Assembly (NCBI GenBank): GCA_963783865.1
Contig: CAWAPD010000003.1
Span: 62,001 to 126,000, forward strand
Length of the DNA: 64,000 bases
DNA from: CAWAPD01 sp963783865
GTDB taxonomy: Bacteria; Actinomycetota; Thermoleophilia; UBA2241
Direction: 5' to 3'
The notes beneath the pieces were generated by a model that was not told the DNA's origin, searched no databases, and saw nothing but the letters and a program-made list of their open reading frames with translations. Of the stretch, positions 55,459-63,255 are shown piece after piece. How positions within the stretch are numbered: position 1 is the first letter of the stretch; each line of letters begins with the position of its first letter. A program made the position numbers and the translations under genes.

Positions 55459-56313
55459 ATGGCCGACGACACGACAGTCCGCGACGACGAGCTGAAGGAG
55501 CAGATCCGCGAGCGCTACGCCGAAAGGGCGCGGGAGGTCACCGAGTCGGCGCAGTCGGCGAGCTGCTGCGACTCCGTCTGCTGCGGCGCCACGCCGCCGG
55601 TGGCCAACGACGAGCTCGCCCGCGGGCTCTACAGTGTCGAGGAGACCGGTGAGCTGCCCGATCAGGCGGTGCTGGCCAGTCTCGGGTGCGGCAACCCGAC
55701 GGCGCTGGCCGAGCTGCACGAGGGCGAGGTCGTGCTCGATCTGGGCAGCGGCGGCGGGATCGACGTGCTGCTGTCGGCCCGTCGCGTCGGGCCGACCGGC
55801 AAGGCCTACGGTCTCGACATGACCGACGAGATGCTCGCGCTGGCGCGCGAGAACCAGCGCCGGGCCGGCGTCGCCAACGTCGAGTTCCTCAAGGGCGAGA
55901 TCGAAGCCGTGCCGCTGCCCGACGTGTCGGTCGACGTGATCATCAGTAACTGCGTCATCAACCTTTCGCTGGACAAGGACAAGGTGCTCGCCGAGGCGTA
56001 CCGCGTGCTGAGGCCCGGCGGGCGCTTCGCCGTCAGCGACATGGTCTTCAGGGGCGACCTCAGCCTGGTGCCCGACGAGATCATGCGCAGCGTCGAGGCG
56101 TGGGGCGGTTGCATCTCGGGGGCGCTCGAGGAGAGCGACTACGTCGCCCGCCTCGAGCGCGCCGGCTTCGTCGACGCCGAGGTCGTGGTGACCCAGGACT
56201 ACCGCGAGACCTACGGCGCCGAGATCGAGCGGGCCTGCGGTGTCGGCCTGCCGGACGGCGTCACCCTGGTGGGCGCCTTCGTGCGCGCCGCCAAGCCGGC
56301 GGCGGCCAAGTAG
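55459..56313 (+). CDS. arsM: Arsenite S-adenosylmethionine methyltransferase
   Basis: A 284-residue enzyme that methylates As(III). The SAM loop is VVLDLGSGGGIDVLLSA. Conserved cysteines are Cys77 in SLGCGNPTAL, Cys165 in ISNCVINLS and Cys218 in GGCISGA. An N-terminal cysteine-rich patch (Cys36, 37, 41, 42) may help capture arsenite. ATG 55459 follows AGAGGGATG with short spacing. It is the first gene of the plus-strand ars operon, facing arsR. Confidence 0.94.
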   Translation: MADDTTVRDDELKEQIRERYAERAREVTESAQSASCCDSVCCGATPPVANDELARGLYSVEETGELPDQAVLASLGCGNPTALAELHEGEVVLDLGSGGGIDVLLSARRVGPTGKAYGLDMTDEMLALARENQRRAGVANVEFLKGEIEAVPLPDVSVDVIISNCVINLSLDKDKVLAEAYRVLRPGGRFAVSDMVFRGDLSLVPDEIMRSVEAWGGCISGALEESDYVARLERAGFVDAEVVVTQDYRETYGAEIERACGVGLPDGVTLVGAFVRAAKPAAAK

Positions 56314-56328
56314 GGCGGCGAGTCAGCG

Positions 56329-57129
56329 ATGCGCACCATCTCCATCGGCCGGCCGTTCGCCGTCTTCTCGGACGTGCACGGCAATCTGCCCGGGCTCGAG
56401 GCGATCCTCGCCGACGTCGACCGCCGCGGGATCGCAGACGTGCTCTGCCTCGGCGACCTCGTCGGCTACGGACCCTTTCCCGACGAGGTCGCCGCGCTCG
56501 TCCGCGACCGCGGCATCCCCACCCTGATGGGCAACTACGACCAGGGTATCGGCTTCTCCACCGGCGACTGCGGCTGCGTCTACAAGACCGACGAGCAGCG
56601 CGACGAGGGGGCGGTCTCGCTGACCTGGACCGACGCGGTGACCGGCGACGAGACGCGGGCTTACCTGCGCAGCCTCGAGGACCGCTTCGTGCTGGAGACG
56701 CCGGCCGGCGAGCTGCTCGCCGTGCACGGCAGCCCGCGGCGTATCAACGAGTACCTCTTCGAGGATCGTCCGGAGAGCGCCATGACCCGCATGGCCGAGG
56801 CAAACCCCTATCGCGCCATCCTCTTCGGCCACACGCACGTGCCCTATGCGCGCGAGGTCGCCCGCGGGGCGGCCGGCGAGACGACGTTGTTCGTCAACGT
56901 CGGCAGCGCCGGCCGCCCCAAGGACGGCGACTGGCGCGTGTGCTACGCGCTGGTCGACCCCGGCAGGCTCGCCGCCGGCGAGCCTGCCGTCGAGTTCGTG
57001 CGCGTCCCTTACGACTACGATCGCCTGACCGCGGCGCTCGCGGCGACCGACCTGATCACCGCGTTCGACCCTCCGCCACACCCGGCGAGCGCCGACCGGC
57101 GGGCGGCCACCGGCGGAGACACACGGTGA
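56329..57129 (+). CDS. Calcineurin-like metallophosphoesterase in the ars operon
   Basis: A 266-residue YfcE/ApaH-like phosphoesterase. Metal motifs are FSDVHGNLPGLEAIL, LGDLVGYGP, GNYD (Tyr in place of the usual His), AVHGSP and FGHTHVP. A CGC pair at CGCVYKTDEQ is unusual. The gene lies between arsM and ACR3 with a four-base overlap to the latter, so it is part of the arsenic response. Its substrate is unknown. Confidence 0.85.
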   Translation: MRTISIGRPFAVFSDVHGNLPGLEAILADVDRRGIADVLCLGDLVGYGPFPDEVAALVRDRGIPTLMGNYDQGIGFSTGDCGCVYKTDEQRDEGAVSLTWTDAVTGDETRAYLRSLEDRFVLETPAGELLAVHGSPRRINEYLFEDRPESAMTRMAEANPYRAILFGHTHVPYAREVARGAAGETTLFVNVGSAGRPKDGDWRVCYALVDPGRLAAGEPAVEFVRVPYDYDRLTAALAATDLITAFDPPPHPASADRRAATGGDTR

Positions 57130-58304
57130 CCTCACACGACGGCGTCACGCGCAGGCTCTCGTTCCTCGACCGCTACCTGACGCTCTGGATCTTCCTCGCC
57201 ATGTTCGCCGGGGTGTTCCTCGGCTGGGCGTTCACCGGCCTGCCACAGTTCATCCAGCGCTGGTCGGTGGGCACGACCAACATCCCCATCGCCATCGGCC
57301 TCATCGTGATGATGTATCCGCCACTGGCCAAGGTGCGCTACGAGGAGCTCGGCGACGTCTTCCGCGACTGGAAGATCCTCGGCCTGTCGCTGGTGCAGAA
57401 CTGGGTGATCGGGCCGATCGTGATGTTCCTGCTCGCGGTCGTCTTCCTGCACAACTACCCGGAGTACATGGTCGGCCTCATCATGATCGGCCTGGCGCGC
57501 TGCATCGCCATGGTCATCGTCTGGAACCAGCTCGCGAAGGGCGACACCGAGTACGCCGCCGGGCTCGTCGCCTTCAACAGCGTCTTCCAGGTCCTCTTCT
57601 ACAGCCTCTTCGCCTGGATCTTCGTCACCAAGCTGCCGCCCCTGTTCGGCCTGCACGGCGTCGCCGTCGACGTCTCCATCGGGCAGATCGCGAAGAGCGT
57701 GTTCATCTACCTCGGCATCCCGTTCGTCGCCGGCATGCTGACGCGCTACCTGGGGCTCAAGTACAAGGGCCGCGAGTGGTACGAGCAGAAGTTCATCCCC
57801 CGCATCAGTCCCCTCACGCTCATCGCCCTGCTGTTCACCATCTTCGTGATGTTCAGCCTCAAGGGCGACCTCATCGTCAAGCTGCCGCTCGACGTCGTGC
57901 GCATCGCCGTGCCGCTGCTCTGCTACTTCGTGATCATGTTCTTCGTGAGCTTCTTCATGGGCCGCCGCGTCGGCGCCGACTACTCGAAGACGGCCACGCT
58001 GAGCTTCACGGCCGCGAGCAACAACTTCGAGCTGGCGATCGCGGTCACGGTCGCCGTCTTCGGCCTGAACTCCGGGCAGGCGTTCGCGGCGGTCATCGGC
58101 CCGCTGGTGGAGGTGCCGGTCATGATCGGCCTCGTGAACGTGGCGCTGTTGATGGGGCGCAGGTACTGGGGGATGACCGACGAGCCGCTGCCGGCGGCGG
58201 TCGAGGCAGGGTTGGAGGACGTCGCGTGCGACCCGCTCGAGGGCCGGCCGACCGGCGGCGTACGGACGATCGAACCGGGACGAACGAGAGAGGCGAGCGA
58301 ATGA
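57126..58304 (+). CDS. ACR3-type arsenite efflux permease
   Basis: A 392-residue membrane protein with about ten helices. The conserved ACR3 blocks are GLIVMMYPPLAKVRYEEL, MIGLARCIAMVIVWNQLAKG with the transport cysteine Cys126, AFNSVFQVLFYSLFAW, and TAASNNFELAIAVTVAVFG. It exports As(III) driven by the proton gradient. GTG 57126 overlaps the preceding gene and the stop overlaps the ferredoxin start (ATGA). Confidence 0.95.
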   Translation: MTSHDGVTRRLSFLDRYLTLWIFLAMFAGVFLGWAFTGLPQFIQRWSVGTTNIPIAIGLIVMMYPPLAKVRYEELGDVFRDWKILGLSLVQNWVIGPIVMFLLAVVFLHNYPEYMVGLIMIGLARCIAMVIVWNQLAKGDTEYAAGLVAFNSVFQVLFYSLFAWIFVTKLPPLFGLHGVAVDVSIGQIAKSVFIYLGIPFVAGMLTRYLGLKYKGREWYEQKFIPRISPLTLIALLFTIFVMFSLKGDLIVKLPLDVVRIAVPLLCYFVIMFFVSFFMGRRVGADYSKTATLSFTAASNNFELAIAVTVAVFGLNSGQAFAAVIGPLVEVPVMIGLVNVALLMGRRYWGMTDEPLPAAVEAGLEDVACDPLEGRPTGGVRTIEPGRTREASE

Positions 58305-58564
58305 GCGACACGGACAAGGCGGTCCGGCACATCGACATCGAGTGGGGCCCGGCGATCGACGCCGCGGCCTGCACCGGTTGTGGGACCTGCATCGACTTCT
58401 GCCACCACGACGTTTACGCGTGGAGCGACGACCGGAGCACCGTGGTGGTCGCACGCAAGACGGACTGCGTGCCCGGCTGCTCCCACTGCGGCACGCTCTG
58501 CGAGGCGCAGGCGATCTCGTTCCCGACCTTCGAGGACATCAAGCGGGCGCGCCGCGGCGAGTGA
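58301..58564 (+). CDS. Two-cluster 4Fe-4S ferredoxin-like protein
   Basis: An 87-residue protein with two cluster motifs: Cys24/27/30/34 in CTGCGTCIDFCHHDVY, and Cys56/60/63/67 in CVPGCSHCGTLCEAQAI, where the first spacing is one residue longer than standard. It is translationally coupled to ACR3. It may supply electrons to an arsenic redox step or protect ArsM; this is inferred from position. Similar ferredoxins occur in some anaerobe ars operons. Confidence 0.85.
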   Translation: MSDTDKAVRHIDIEWGPAIDAAACTGCGTCIDFCHHDVYAWSDDRSTVVVARKTDCVPGCSHCGTLCEAQAISFPTFEDIKRARRGE

Positions 58565-58601
58565 GCTCGCAGCGGATCCGCGAACAACGAAGGAGGAAGA
58601 C

Positions 58602-59138
58602 ATGAGCAAGCCCCGGGTGCTGTTCATGTGTACCGGCAACACGGCGCGCAGCCAGATGGCCGAGGCCTTCCTGCGCGCCTACGGGGGCGACCGCTACGAG
58701 GCCTACAGCGCCGGCTTCGAGCCGAAAGAGATCAACCCGCTGACGATCGCGGTCATGCAGGAACGCGGGTTCGACCTGGCCGGCCAGTACGCCAAGGGGC
58801 TGAGCGAGTTTCTCGGCAGGGTGCACTTCGGCTATCTCATCACGGTCTGCAGCCGGGCGGAGGCCGAGTGCCCCACCTTCCCCGGCATGGGTACGCGCGA
58901 GAACTGGTCGTTCGAGGATCCCGCCGCTTTCGAGGGGACACAGGAGGAGCGTCTCGAGAAGTTCCGTGAGGTCCGCGACGCGATCGAGACCCGCGTCCGC
59001 GAGTGGCTCGCAGGCGCACTGACCCCGCCGTTTCCTTCCTCTCGTCGCTTGATGACTTCAAGCACCTGCGAAGCGGTGAATGGGCACGGAGGGTGGGCGG
59101 GGCTCGACGAGGTCGTCTCGCTCGCAAGCCGCCGCTAA
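58602..59138 (+). CDS. arsC: Arsenate reductase, low-molecular-weight phosphatase type, with C-terminal extension
   Basis: A thioredoxin-type arsenate reductase. The P-loop MCTGNTARS carries nucleophile Cys10; Cys83 and Cys90 in TVCSRAEAECP are the resolving pair. The family normally ends near REWL at residue 136. Here another 42 residues follow without recognisable domain, ending in VVSLASRR, whose DNA resembles the sequence at the truncated tRNA. The extension may come from a fusion to foreign sequence. AAGGAGG precedes ATG 58602. Reducing power probably comes from TrxA. Confidence 0.9.
   Translation: MSKPRVLFMCTGNTARSQMAEAFLRAYGGDRYEAYSAGFEPKEINPLTIAVMQERGFDLAGQYAKGLSEFLGRVHFGYLITVCSRAEAECPTFPGMGTRENWSFEDPAAFEGTQEERLEKFREVRDAIETRVREWLAGALTPPFPSSRRLMTSSTCEAVNGHGGWAGLDEVVSLASRR
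59106..59136 (+). repeat. Short repeat shared with the tRNA break, copy 2
   Basis: The last codons of arsC match 53025-53055 at 25 of 31 bases. Both copies stand at boundaries: one after the tRNA fragment, the other at the end of the ars operon. Confidence 0.5.
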
Positions 59139-59163
59139 ACCCTTCCCGTGCCCATGGCCTTTC

Positions 59164-59652
59164 TCAGACGGCGATCTCCCCAAGCCGGGAGCCGGAACCT
59201 TGGACACGCGCCTCGATGAAGTCCTTGAAGCGCCCCAGATCCGCTGCCACCACCTCGTTCACCGCCGCCAGCATGTAGCTCTCATTCGCCATGAGCGCGG
59301 CTTCCGGCTCCCAGTCCATATGGAAGGTGACGCGACACGCCGAATCCCCGAGCGGCTCGAACGTGACGCGGCCCCCGTTGGGCTTCTCATCAGGCGTTGC
59401 ACCGACGCTCTCCCAGGAGATGCGACTGTTCGGGACCTGCTCGGTGATCCGGGCGTCCCACTCGCGGGTCTCGCCCTCGACCGTGGCGACCTCGCTCCTG
59501 ACCTTTGCGACCCAGTGGAGGCGGCTCTCGTCGATCTGCTCGACAGACGCGACCCCTTCCATCCACCGGGGGAAGGTCTCGAACTGGGCCCACTGGCCGT
59601 ACGCGGTGGCGACGTCGACGTTCACGTGTACGGACTGTTCTACGGTAGGCAT
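59164..59652 (-). CDS. SRPBCC / polyketide-cyclase-like protein
   Basis: A 162-residue START-like protein. Starting block VEQSVHVNVDVATAYGQWAQ, FPRWMEGVASVEQID, and GRVTFEPLGDSACRVTFHMD are typical of the coenzyme-Q-binding or polyketide-cyclase subgroup, which bind hydrophobic ligands. ATG 59652 has GGAGG nine bases upstream. Gene is convergent with arsC and not obviously part of the arsenic operon. Function unknown. Confidence 0.8.
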   Translation of the reverse strand: MPTVEQSVHVNVDVATAYGQWAQFETFPRWMEGVASVEQIDESRLHWVAKVRSEVATVEGETREWDARITEQVPNSRISWESVGATPDEKPNGGRVTFEPLGDSACRVTFHMDWEPEAALMANESYMLAAVNEVVAADLGRFKDFIEARVQGSGSRLGEIAV

Positions 59653-59798
59653 GGAGTACGCCTCCTCATGTGACTCAAGGGCTACATTCGGCCGAGGCCG
59701 GGGGCGATGGATGCCTCGGCCTCGGCAGCTTCTCAATGGTTGCGCCCTTCAGGCCACGGACATGACGCATGTCCGCGCGACCCGCGGTCCGACGCTTG

Positions 59799-60593
59799 TC
59801 ACGCCGCCGGTCGCAGCTCGCTCCTGGGGGCGGCCGCGGAGGCGGGCGCGACGGACTCGACCGGCTCGAAGCCGAGCTGCTTCAGACCAGCAGGCCTGAA
59901 GCCCTTGACGACGAGGTAGACGCCCAGCGAGAACTCCCACACCGCGATCGGCAGTGCGGCGAGCCCTGAGATCGGGGATCCATAGTGGTTGGCGCCGAAC
60001 AACGTCGCGATGCTGGAAGCGAGAAGCAGGGGCGCTCCGATGAATCCGATCACGGGCAGGATGCGCGGCACCAGGCGCGACTGGTAGAGCAGGGAACCCA
60101 GCAGTACGGCACTCACGGCCGGGAAGAGGCTCTGCCCGAGGACCATTGTCCAGTCATGCATGCTGATCAGCGCATGGCTGGTGGCCAGTGCACTCGTTCC
60201 GGTGCCGGCCCGCCGCAGGGCAACCACCGACAGGAGGGTGAAGACGCCGACGAAGATCATGGAGGCTTCCAGGGTGCGCACGCCGACGAAGCCCAGCGCC
60301 ATCCCTTCGTTCTGCCGCTTGACCACCGGGTAGAGCGCCACGGCGGTGCCGATGCCGGCGAGGGCCACGATCAGCTCCAGGGTGCCGCCGATGAACACGC
60401 GAGTGTCCGGGCCGGGGCCGAGGATGTAGTTCGCCCCACGCACCGCAGTGTAGAGAAACAGGGTCGGGACCGAGACGAAGGTGATCAGGTAGAACACTCC
60501 CGCGGTCAGCGAGATCTTTCTCGTCGAAGTCCATGTTGATCGACTCCCTCCAAACGGCTCTTTGTCGAGCCGGGCGATTGCGACGATGCGCAT
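59799..60593 (-). CDS. DUF4386-like membrane protein, start region possibly frameshifted
   Basis: About 265 residues with six to seven hydrophobic helices, matching the DUF4386 pattern (KISLTAGVFYLITFVSVPTL near the start). The only in-frame ATG upstream is at 60593 and gives an unlikely leader. A better initiation site, GGAGGG plus ATG near 60535, is one base out of frame: removing one G would give MTSTRKISLTAG, the family's usual start. Either a sequencing error or a real mutation. Confidence 0.65.
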   Translation of the reverse strand: MRIVAIARLDKEPFGGSRSTWTSTRKISLTAGVFYLITFVSVPTLFLYTAVRGANYILGPGPDTRVFIGGTLELIVALAGIGTAVALYPVVKRQNEGMALGFVGVRTLEASMIFVGVFTLLSVVALRRAGTGTSALATSHALISMHDWTMVLGQSLFPAVSAVLLGSLLYQSRLVPRILPVIGFIGAPLLLASSIATLFGANHYGSPISGLAALPIAVWEFSLGVYLVVKGFRPAGLKQLGFEPVESVAPASAAAPRSELRPAA

Positions 60594-60648
60594 ACGAATA
60601 TCTCGAAAACTCAGCACCCCGGCTTAGCAGGGGATGCCTGACCATGCC

Positions 60649-61560
60649 CTGTGTGGCGCGTGGCGAACCCAAGGGACCGTTCGCGGCGACAAGCCCGTTC
60701 ACATCGACCCGATCAGCCGACCTGGGCCGCCCGGATCTCCCTGGCGCCGCCGAAGGGCCCAACACGTTAGCGTTCCGCACTAGTGAGCCATAGACGACTC
60801 CGACGCCTGCAAACCTGGATGCGACGCGCACGAAGAGGTGCTTCTTGAGGCAGACCTGTCAGAACTCGGGGGCCACAGCGGAAGGGGCGCGTCATGGTGA
60901 GACTAGCAGGACCACGACCACGCATATCCATCACGCGCGTTCTCGCGTCACTCGTCTTGCTGCCGGCGCTCACGCTCGCCGCCTGCGCCGGTAACCGTTC
61001 GACGGCCGCCACTCCCACCGCAGCAGTCGGGAGCCCGTCGACAGCACCGGCCGCCAGCAGTCCCTCGCCTGGCCATGCGGCGACCGCGCCGAACGTCGGC
61101 GACGGCGTCTATCTGGTCGGGACCGACATCCCCGCGGGCAGGTACAGGGGGACCGGGGTCAGCGACGCCGGCCTATGGCAGGTATCGAGCGACCCCAACG
61201 GCTCCAGCATCGTCGCGAGCGACACCACCACGACCACCACGGGCCAGTTCTATGTTCAGGTCAAGAAAGGCCAGTACCTCAAGCTTTCGGGTGTGGAGAT
61301 CGTGAAGGCGCCAGCGGCAGCGCCTACGAAGATGCGGTCGAGCGTCGGCGACGGCACCTATCTGGTCGGCACCGACATCCCCGCCGGCAGGTACAGGGGG
61401 GAGCCGACGTCTGACTGGGGGGGCTCGTGGAGGATATCGCGCGACGCGAACGGCACCCTAGGCGTCCATTCAGCCCATCCAGCTAGGCCCTTCTCCATCC
61501 ACGTGAAGAAGGGCCGGTACCTCGACCTCATCGGGCTCACGCTCACGCGAGTCAAGTAAG
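60649..61560 (+). repeat. Segmental direct repeat, copy 2
   Basis: Same order and orientation as 53666-54695: conserved leader, then lipoprotein gene. The internal segment of about 100 bases is missing, joining CATAGAC directly to GACTCCGACGCC. Homology stops one to two bases after both lipoprotein stop codons. Confidence 0.85.
60894..61559 (+). CDS. Lipoprotein with two tandem GDGVYLVGTDIPAGRY-type domains, paralogue 2
   Basis: A 221-residue lipoprotein nearly identical in layout to the one at 54008-54694: lipobox LTLAAC, Ala/Pro linker, two repeated beta domains. It is seven residues shorter, mainly because GGLWGLWQV is shortened to GLWQV in the first domain. The leader sequence is conserved too, so the two genes probably share regulation. 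Function unknown. Confidence 0.82.
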   Translation: MVRLAGPRPRISITRVLASLVLLPALTLAACAGNRSTAATPTAAVGSPSTAPAASSPSPGHAATAPNVGDGVYLVGTDIPAGRYRGTGVSDAGLWQVSSDPNGSSIVASDTTTTTTGQFYVQVKKGQYLKLSGVEIVKAPAAAPTKMRSSVGDGTYLVGTDIPAGRYRGEPTSDWGGSWRISRDANGTLGVHSAHPARPFSIHVKKGRYLDLIGLTLTRVK

Positions 61561-61653
61561 CATGCCCTGGAATCTCGATGGTGGAGTCATTCACCACGAT
61601 GTTGCTGTCGCCGGTTACCAGGCGGCCGCGTTGACGAACACACACGCTGGTGA

Positions 61654-61687
61654 CGCAAGGGGCCGCCTTCAGGCGGCCCCTTGCGTT
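61654..61687. terminator. 16-bp perfect bidirectional terminator
   Basis: Arms 61654-61669 and 61672-61687; the apical pairs probably open to a CTTCAG-type loop. It lies between the lipoprotein gene and the convergent anti-sigma-like gene and can serve both. Confidence 0.8.
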
Positions 61688-61709
61688 CCGGACCCGTCCG
61701 AGCGCGCCG

Positions 61710-62342
61710 TCAGGGGTTCGCCCGCAGGTACTCCTCGATGCCCGACATGTCGCCCTGCTTGGCCCGATCGACCAGCTCCTTGAAGTACGTGACCGATTCC
61801 TTCACGAAGCCGCCCGCCTCCTCGGGATCGCCGTCTCTGTGCAGCGGCATCAGCCTGATCTGGCGCTCGACAGCCGCGATCGCCGCCTGCTCCCGAGCGG
61901 TGTCCTTCGCATCGTGCGCTGCCACCCACTCCCTGAGCCAGGCATTGGTCGACTGCCCCCAGGCAGCGATGAAGCCGAACTTGCTGCCGAAGACCGCGTC
62001 GGCAGGCAAATCCGGCTCGGTCCACGTGGCGCCGGCCGGGAGCGGCATCCGCTGCTGGGCGGCATGGAACTCGTTCAGCGCCGTCGGCCGGTCGGTGAGG
62101 TAGGAGAAGTAAGCCCAGGCCGCGGTGGGGAGAACCACGGCGAGCAGCGCGGCGACGAGCGCGACTCGCGCCACCTGCCGGCCCCGGGAACTCCGGGGAG
62201 GCGCAGAAGCCTGCCGTCGCTCCGAGACGGGCTCCGAGCGGAGGATCGCCTCCCGGGTGGCCTCGCGGACGGCGGGGGAGGCGGGCGGCATGGTCCGCGC
62301 GGGGTCGGCAGCCGCGATGGTAGCCATGAGTCGATCAGTCAT
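61710..62342 (-). CDS. Membrane protein, putative anti-sigma factor
   Basis: A 210-residue protein with a cytoplasmic N-terminal part of about 60 residues, one membrane helix (ARVALVAALLAVVLPTAAWAY) and an extracytoplasmic domain of about 130 residues. No zinc-binding anti-sigma motif is seen. The anti-sigma role is inferred because the gene overlaps an ECF sigma gene by eight bases and has the typical single-span topology. Confidence 0.65.
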   Translation of the reverse strand: MTDRLMATIAAADPARTMPPASPAVREATREAILRSEPVSERRQASAPPRSSRGRQVARVALVAALLAVVLPTAAWAYFSYLTDRPTALNEFHAAQQRMPLPAGATWTEPDLPADAVFGSKFGFIAAWGQSTNAWLREWVAAHDAKDTAREQAAIAAVERQIRLMPLHRDGDPEEAGGFVKESVTYFKELVDRAKQGDMSGIEEYLRANP

Positions 62343-62922
62343 GCCGGCCTCCTTGGGTCACCAGACAGGGATGGCGGTTCGGCGCCTCCGGTTCTTGTAC
62401 GCCCGATAGGGCATCGGGACCCGCCTCCGCGACCAGCGCGCGGAACCTGCGCCGGGCGCGATGCAGCCGCAGGGCGACGTTGGCCCGGGAGCAGCCGAGG
62501 ACCACGGCCACGGCGCCGCGGTCCAGGCCCTCCCAGGCCACCAGCAGAAGGACCTCGCGGTCGGCTTCGGGCAGCCGCTGGAGGAGTTGCAGCACGCGGC
62601 CGCCGCTCTCGCCGGCGGCGACGAGCGGCGTGTCGGCTTCCTCGCGCGGCCGGGCCGTCGCTTCGGTCAGTTCCCGCTCCCGGCGTCGCCGCTCGCCCCG
62701 TTGGATGTTGAGGTGCGCGTTCCGCGCCACGGCGAGCAGCCAGGGAAGGGCGGCGTCGGCGGGAATGTCGCCGAGCCGCTTCCAGGCCACGAGGAATGTC
62801 TCCGCCACCACGTCGTCCGCGAACGCGGGGTCCCGTCGCCAGGCATACGCCCTGACAACCGCGTGATGGGCGTCGTAGAGGGCGTTGAACTCGCCCTCGC
62901 GGCGTTTCACGTGATCATGCAT
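62335..62922 (-). CDS. ECF-type RNA polymerase sigma factor
   Basis: A 195-residue sigma-70 family protein. Region 2 is EFNALYDAHHAVVRAYAWRR followed by FADDVVAETFLVAWKRL. Region 4 is LPEADREVLLLVAWEGLDRG followed by CSRANVALRLHRARRRF. ATG 62922 is selected because AAGGAGGAAG directly precedes it; the longer frame to 62952 includes that site. It is probably restrained by the overlapping membrane protein. It may direct genes of the accessory region. Confidence 0.87.
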   Translation of the reverse strand: MHDHVKRREGEFNALYDAHHAVVRAYAWRRDPAFADDVVAETFLVAWKRLGDIPADAALPWLLAVARNAHLNIQRGERRRRERELTEATARPREEADTPLVAAGESGGRVLQLLQRLPEADREVLLLVAWEGLDRGAVAVVLGCSRANVALRLHRARRRFRALVAEAGPDALSGVQEPEAPNRHPCLVTQGGRHD

Positions 62923-63255
62923 CTTCCTCCTTCGCTTCGCGGATGCTCTCACGCTCTAGTGTCCGCGGCGAGCCGGAGGATTTCAGGGACAGGCTCGATG
63001 GTGCCTGCGATCGGCACACGTAGACGACGTCGAAGTTGGCGAACGCGCGCGCCTATGGCCCTCGCACTGGGCGCCGCCACTCCCGGCAGGCTCGCCTGGC
63101 CGACCTTGGGGCCGCTGATGTCGTGGCCAAGGTTTTCGCGGGCTTCCAGCGGTTCCTCTACCAGCCGCAGACGGCAGCCTGAGAGGGCCCGCTGTGGCTC
63201 ACGCCGTCGGTCGGCGTGAGCAGATTCCCTCCGCTCCGCGCGACATGATGTGTCC
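62923..63255. other. Gap between the sigma gene and integrase
   Basis: A 333-base gap. It holds an open frame at 63024-63182 without a good start, ending in a plausible C-terminus (LADLGAADVVAKVFAGFQRF), which may be a gene remnant. A perfect 10-bp-arm hairpin lies at 63197-63221. No tRNA or clear attachment site was recognised. Confidence 0.5.
63197..63221. terminator. 10-bp hairpin upstream of the integrase
   Basis: Arms 63197-63206 and 63212-63221 with loop TCGGT. It lies 35 bases before the integrase start and could be a terminator for the gene remnant or an operator. Confidence 0.5.
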
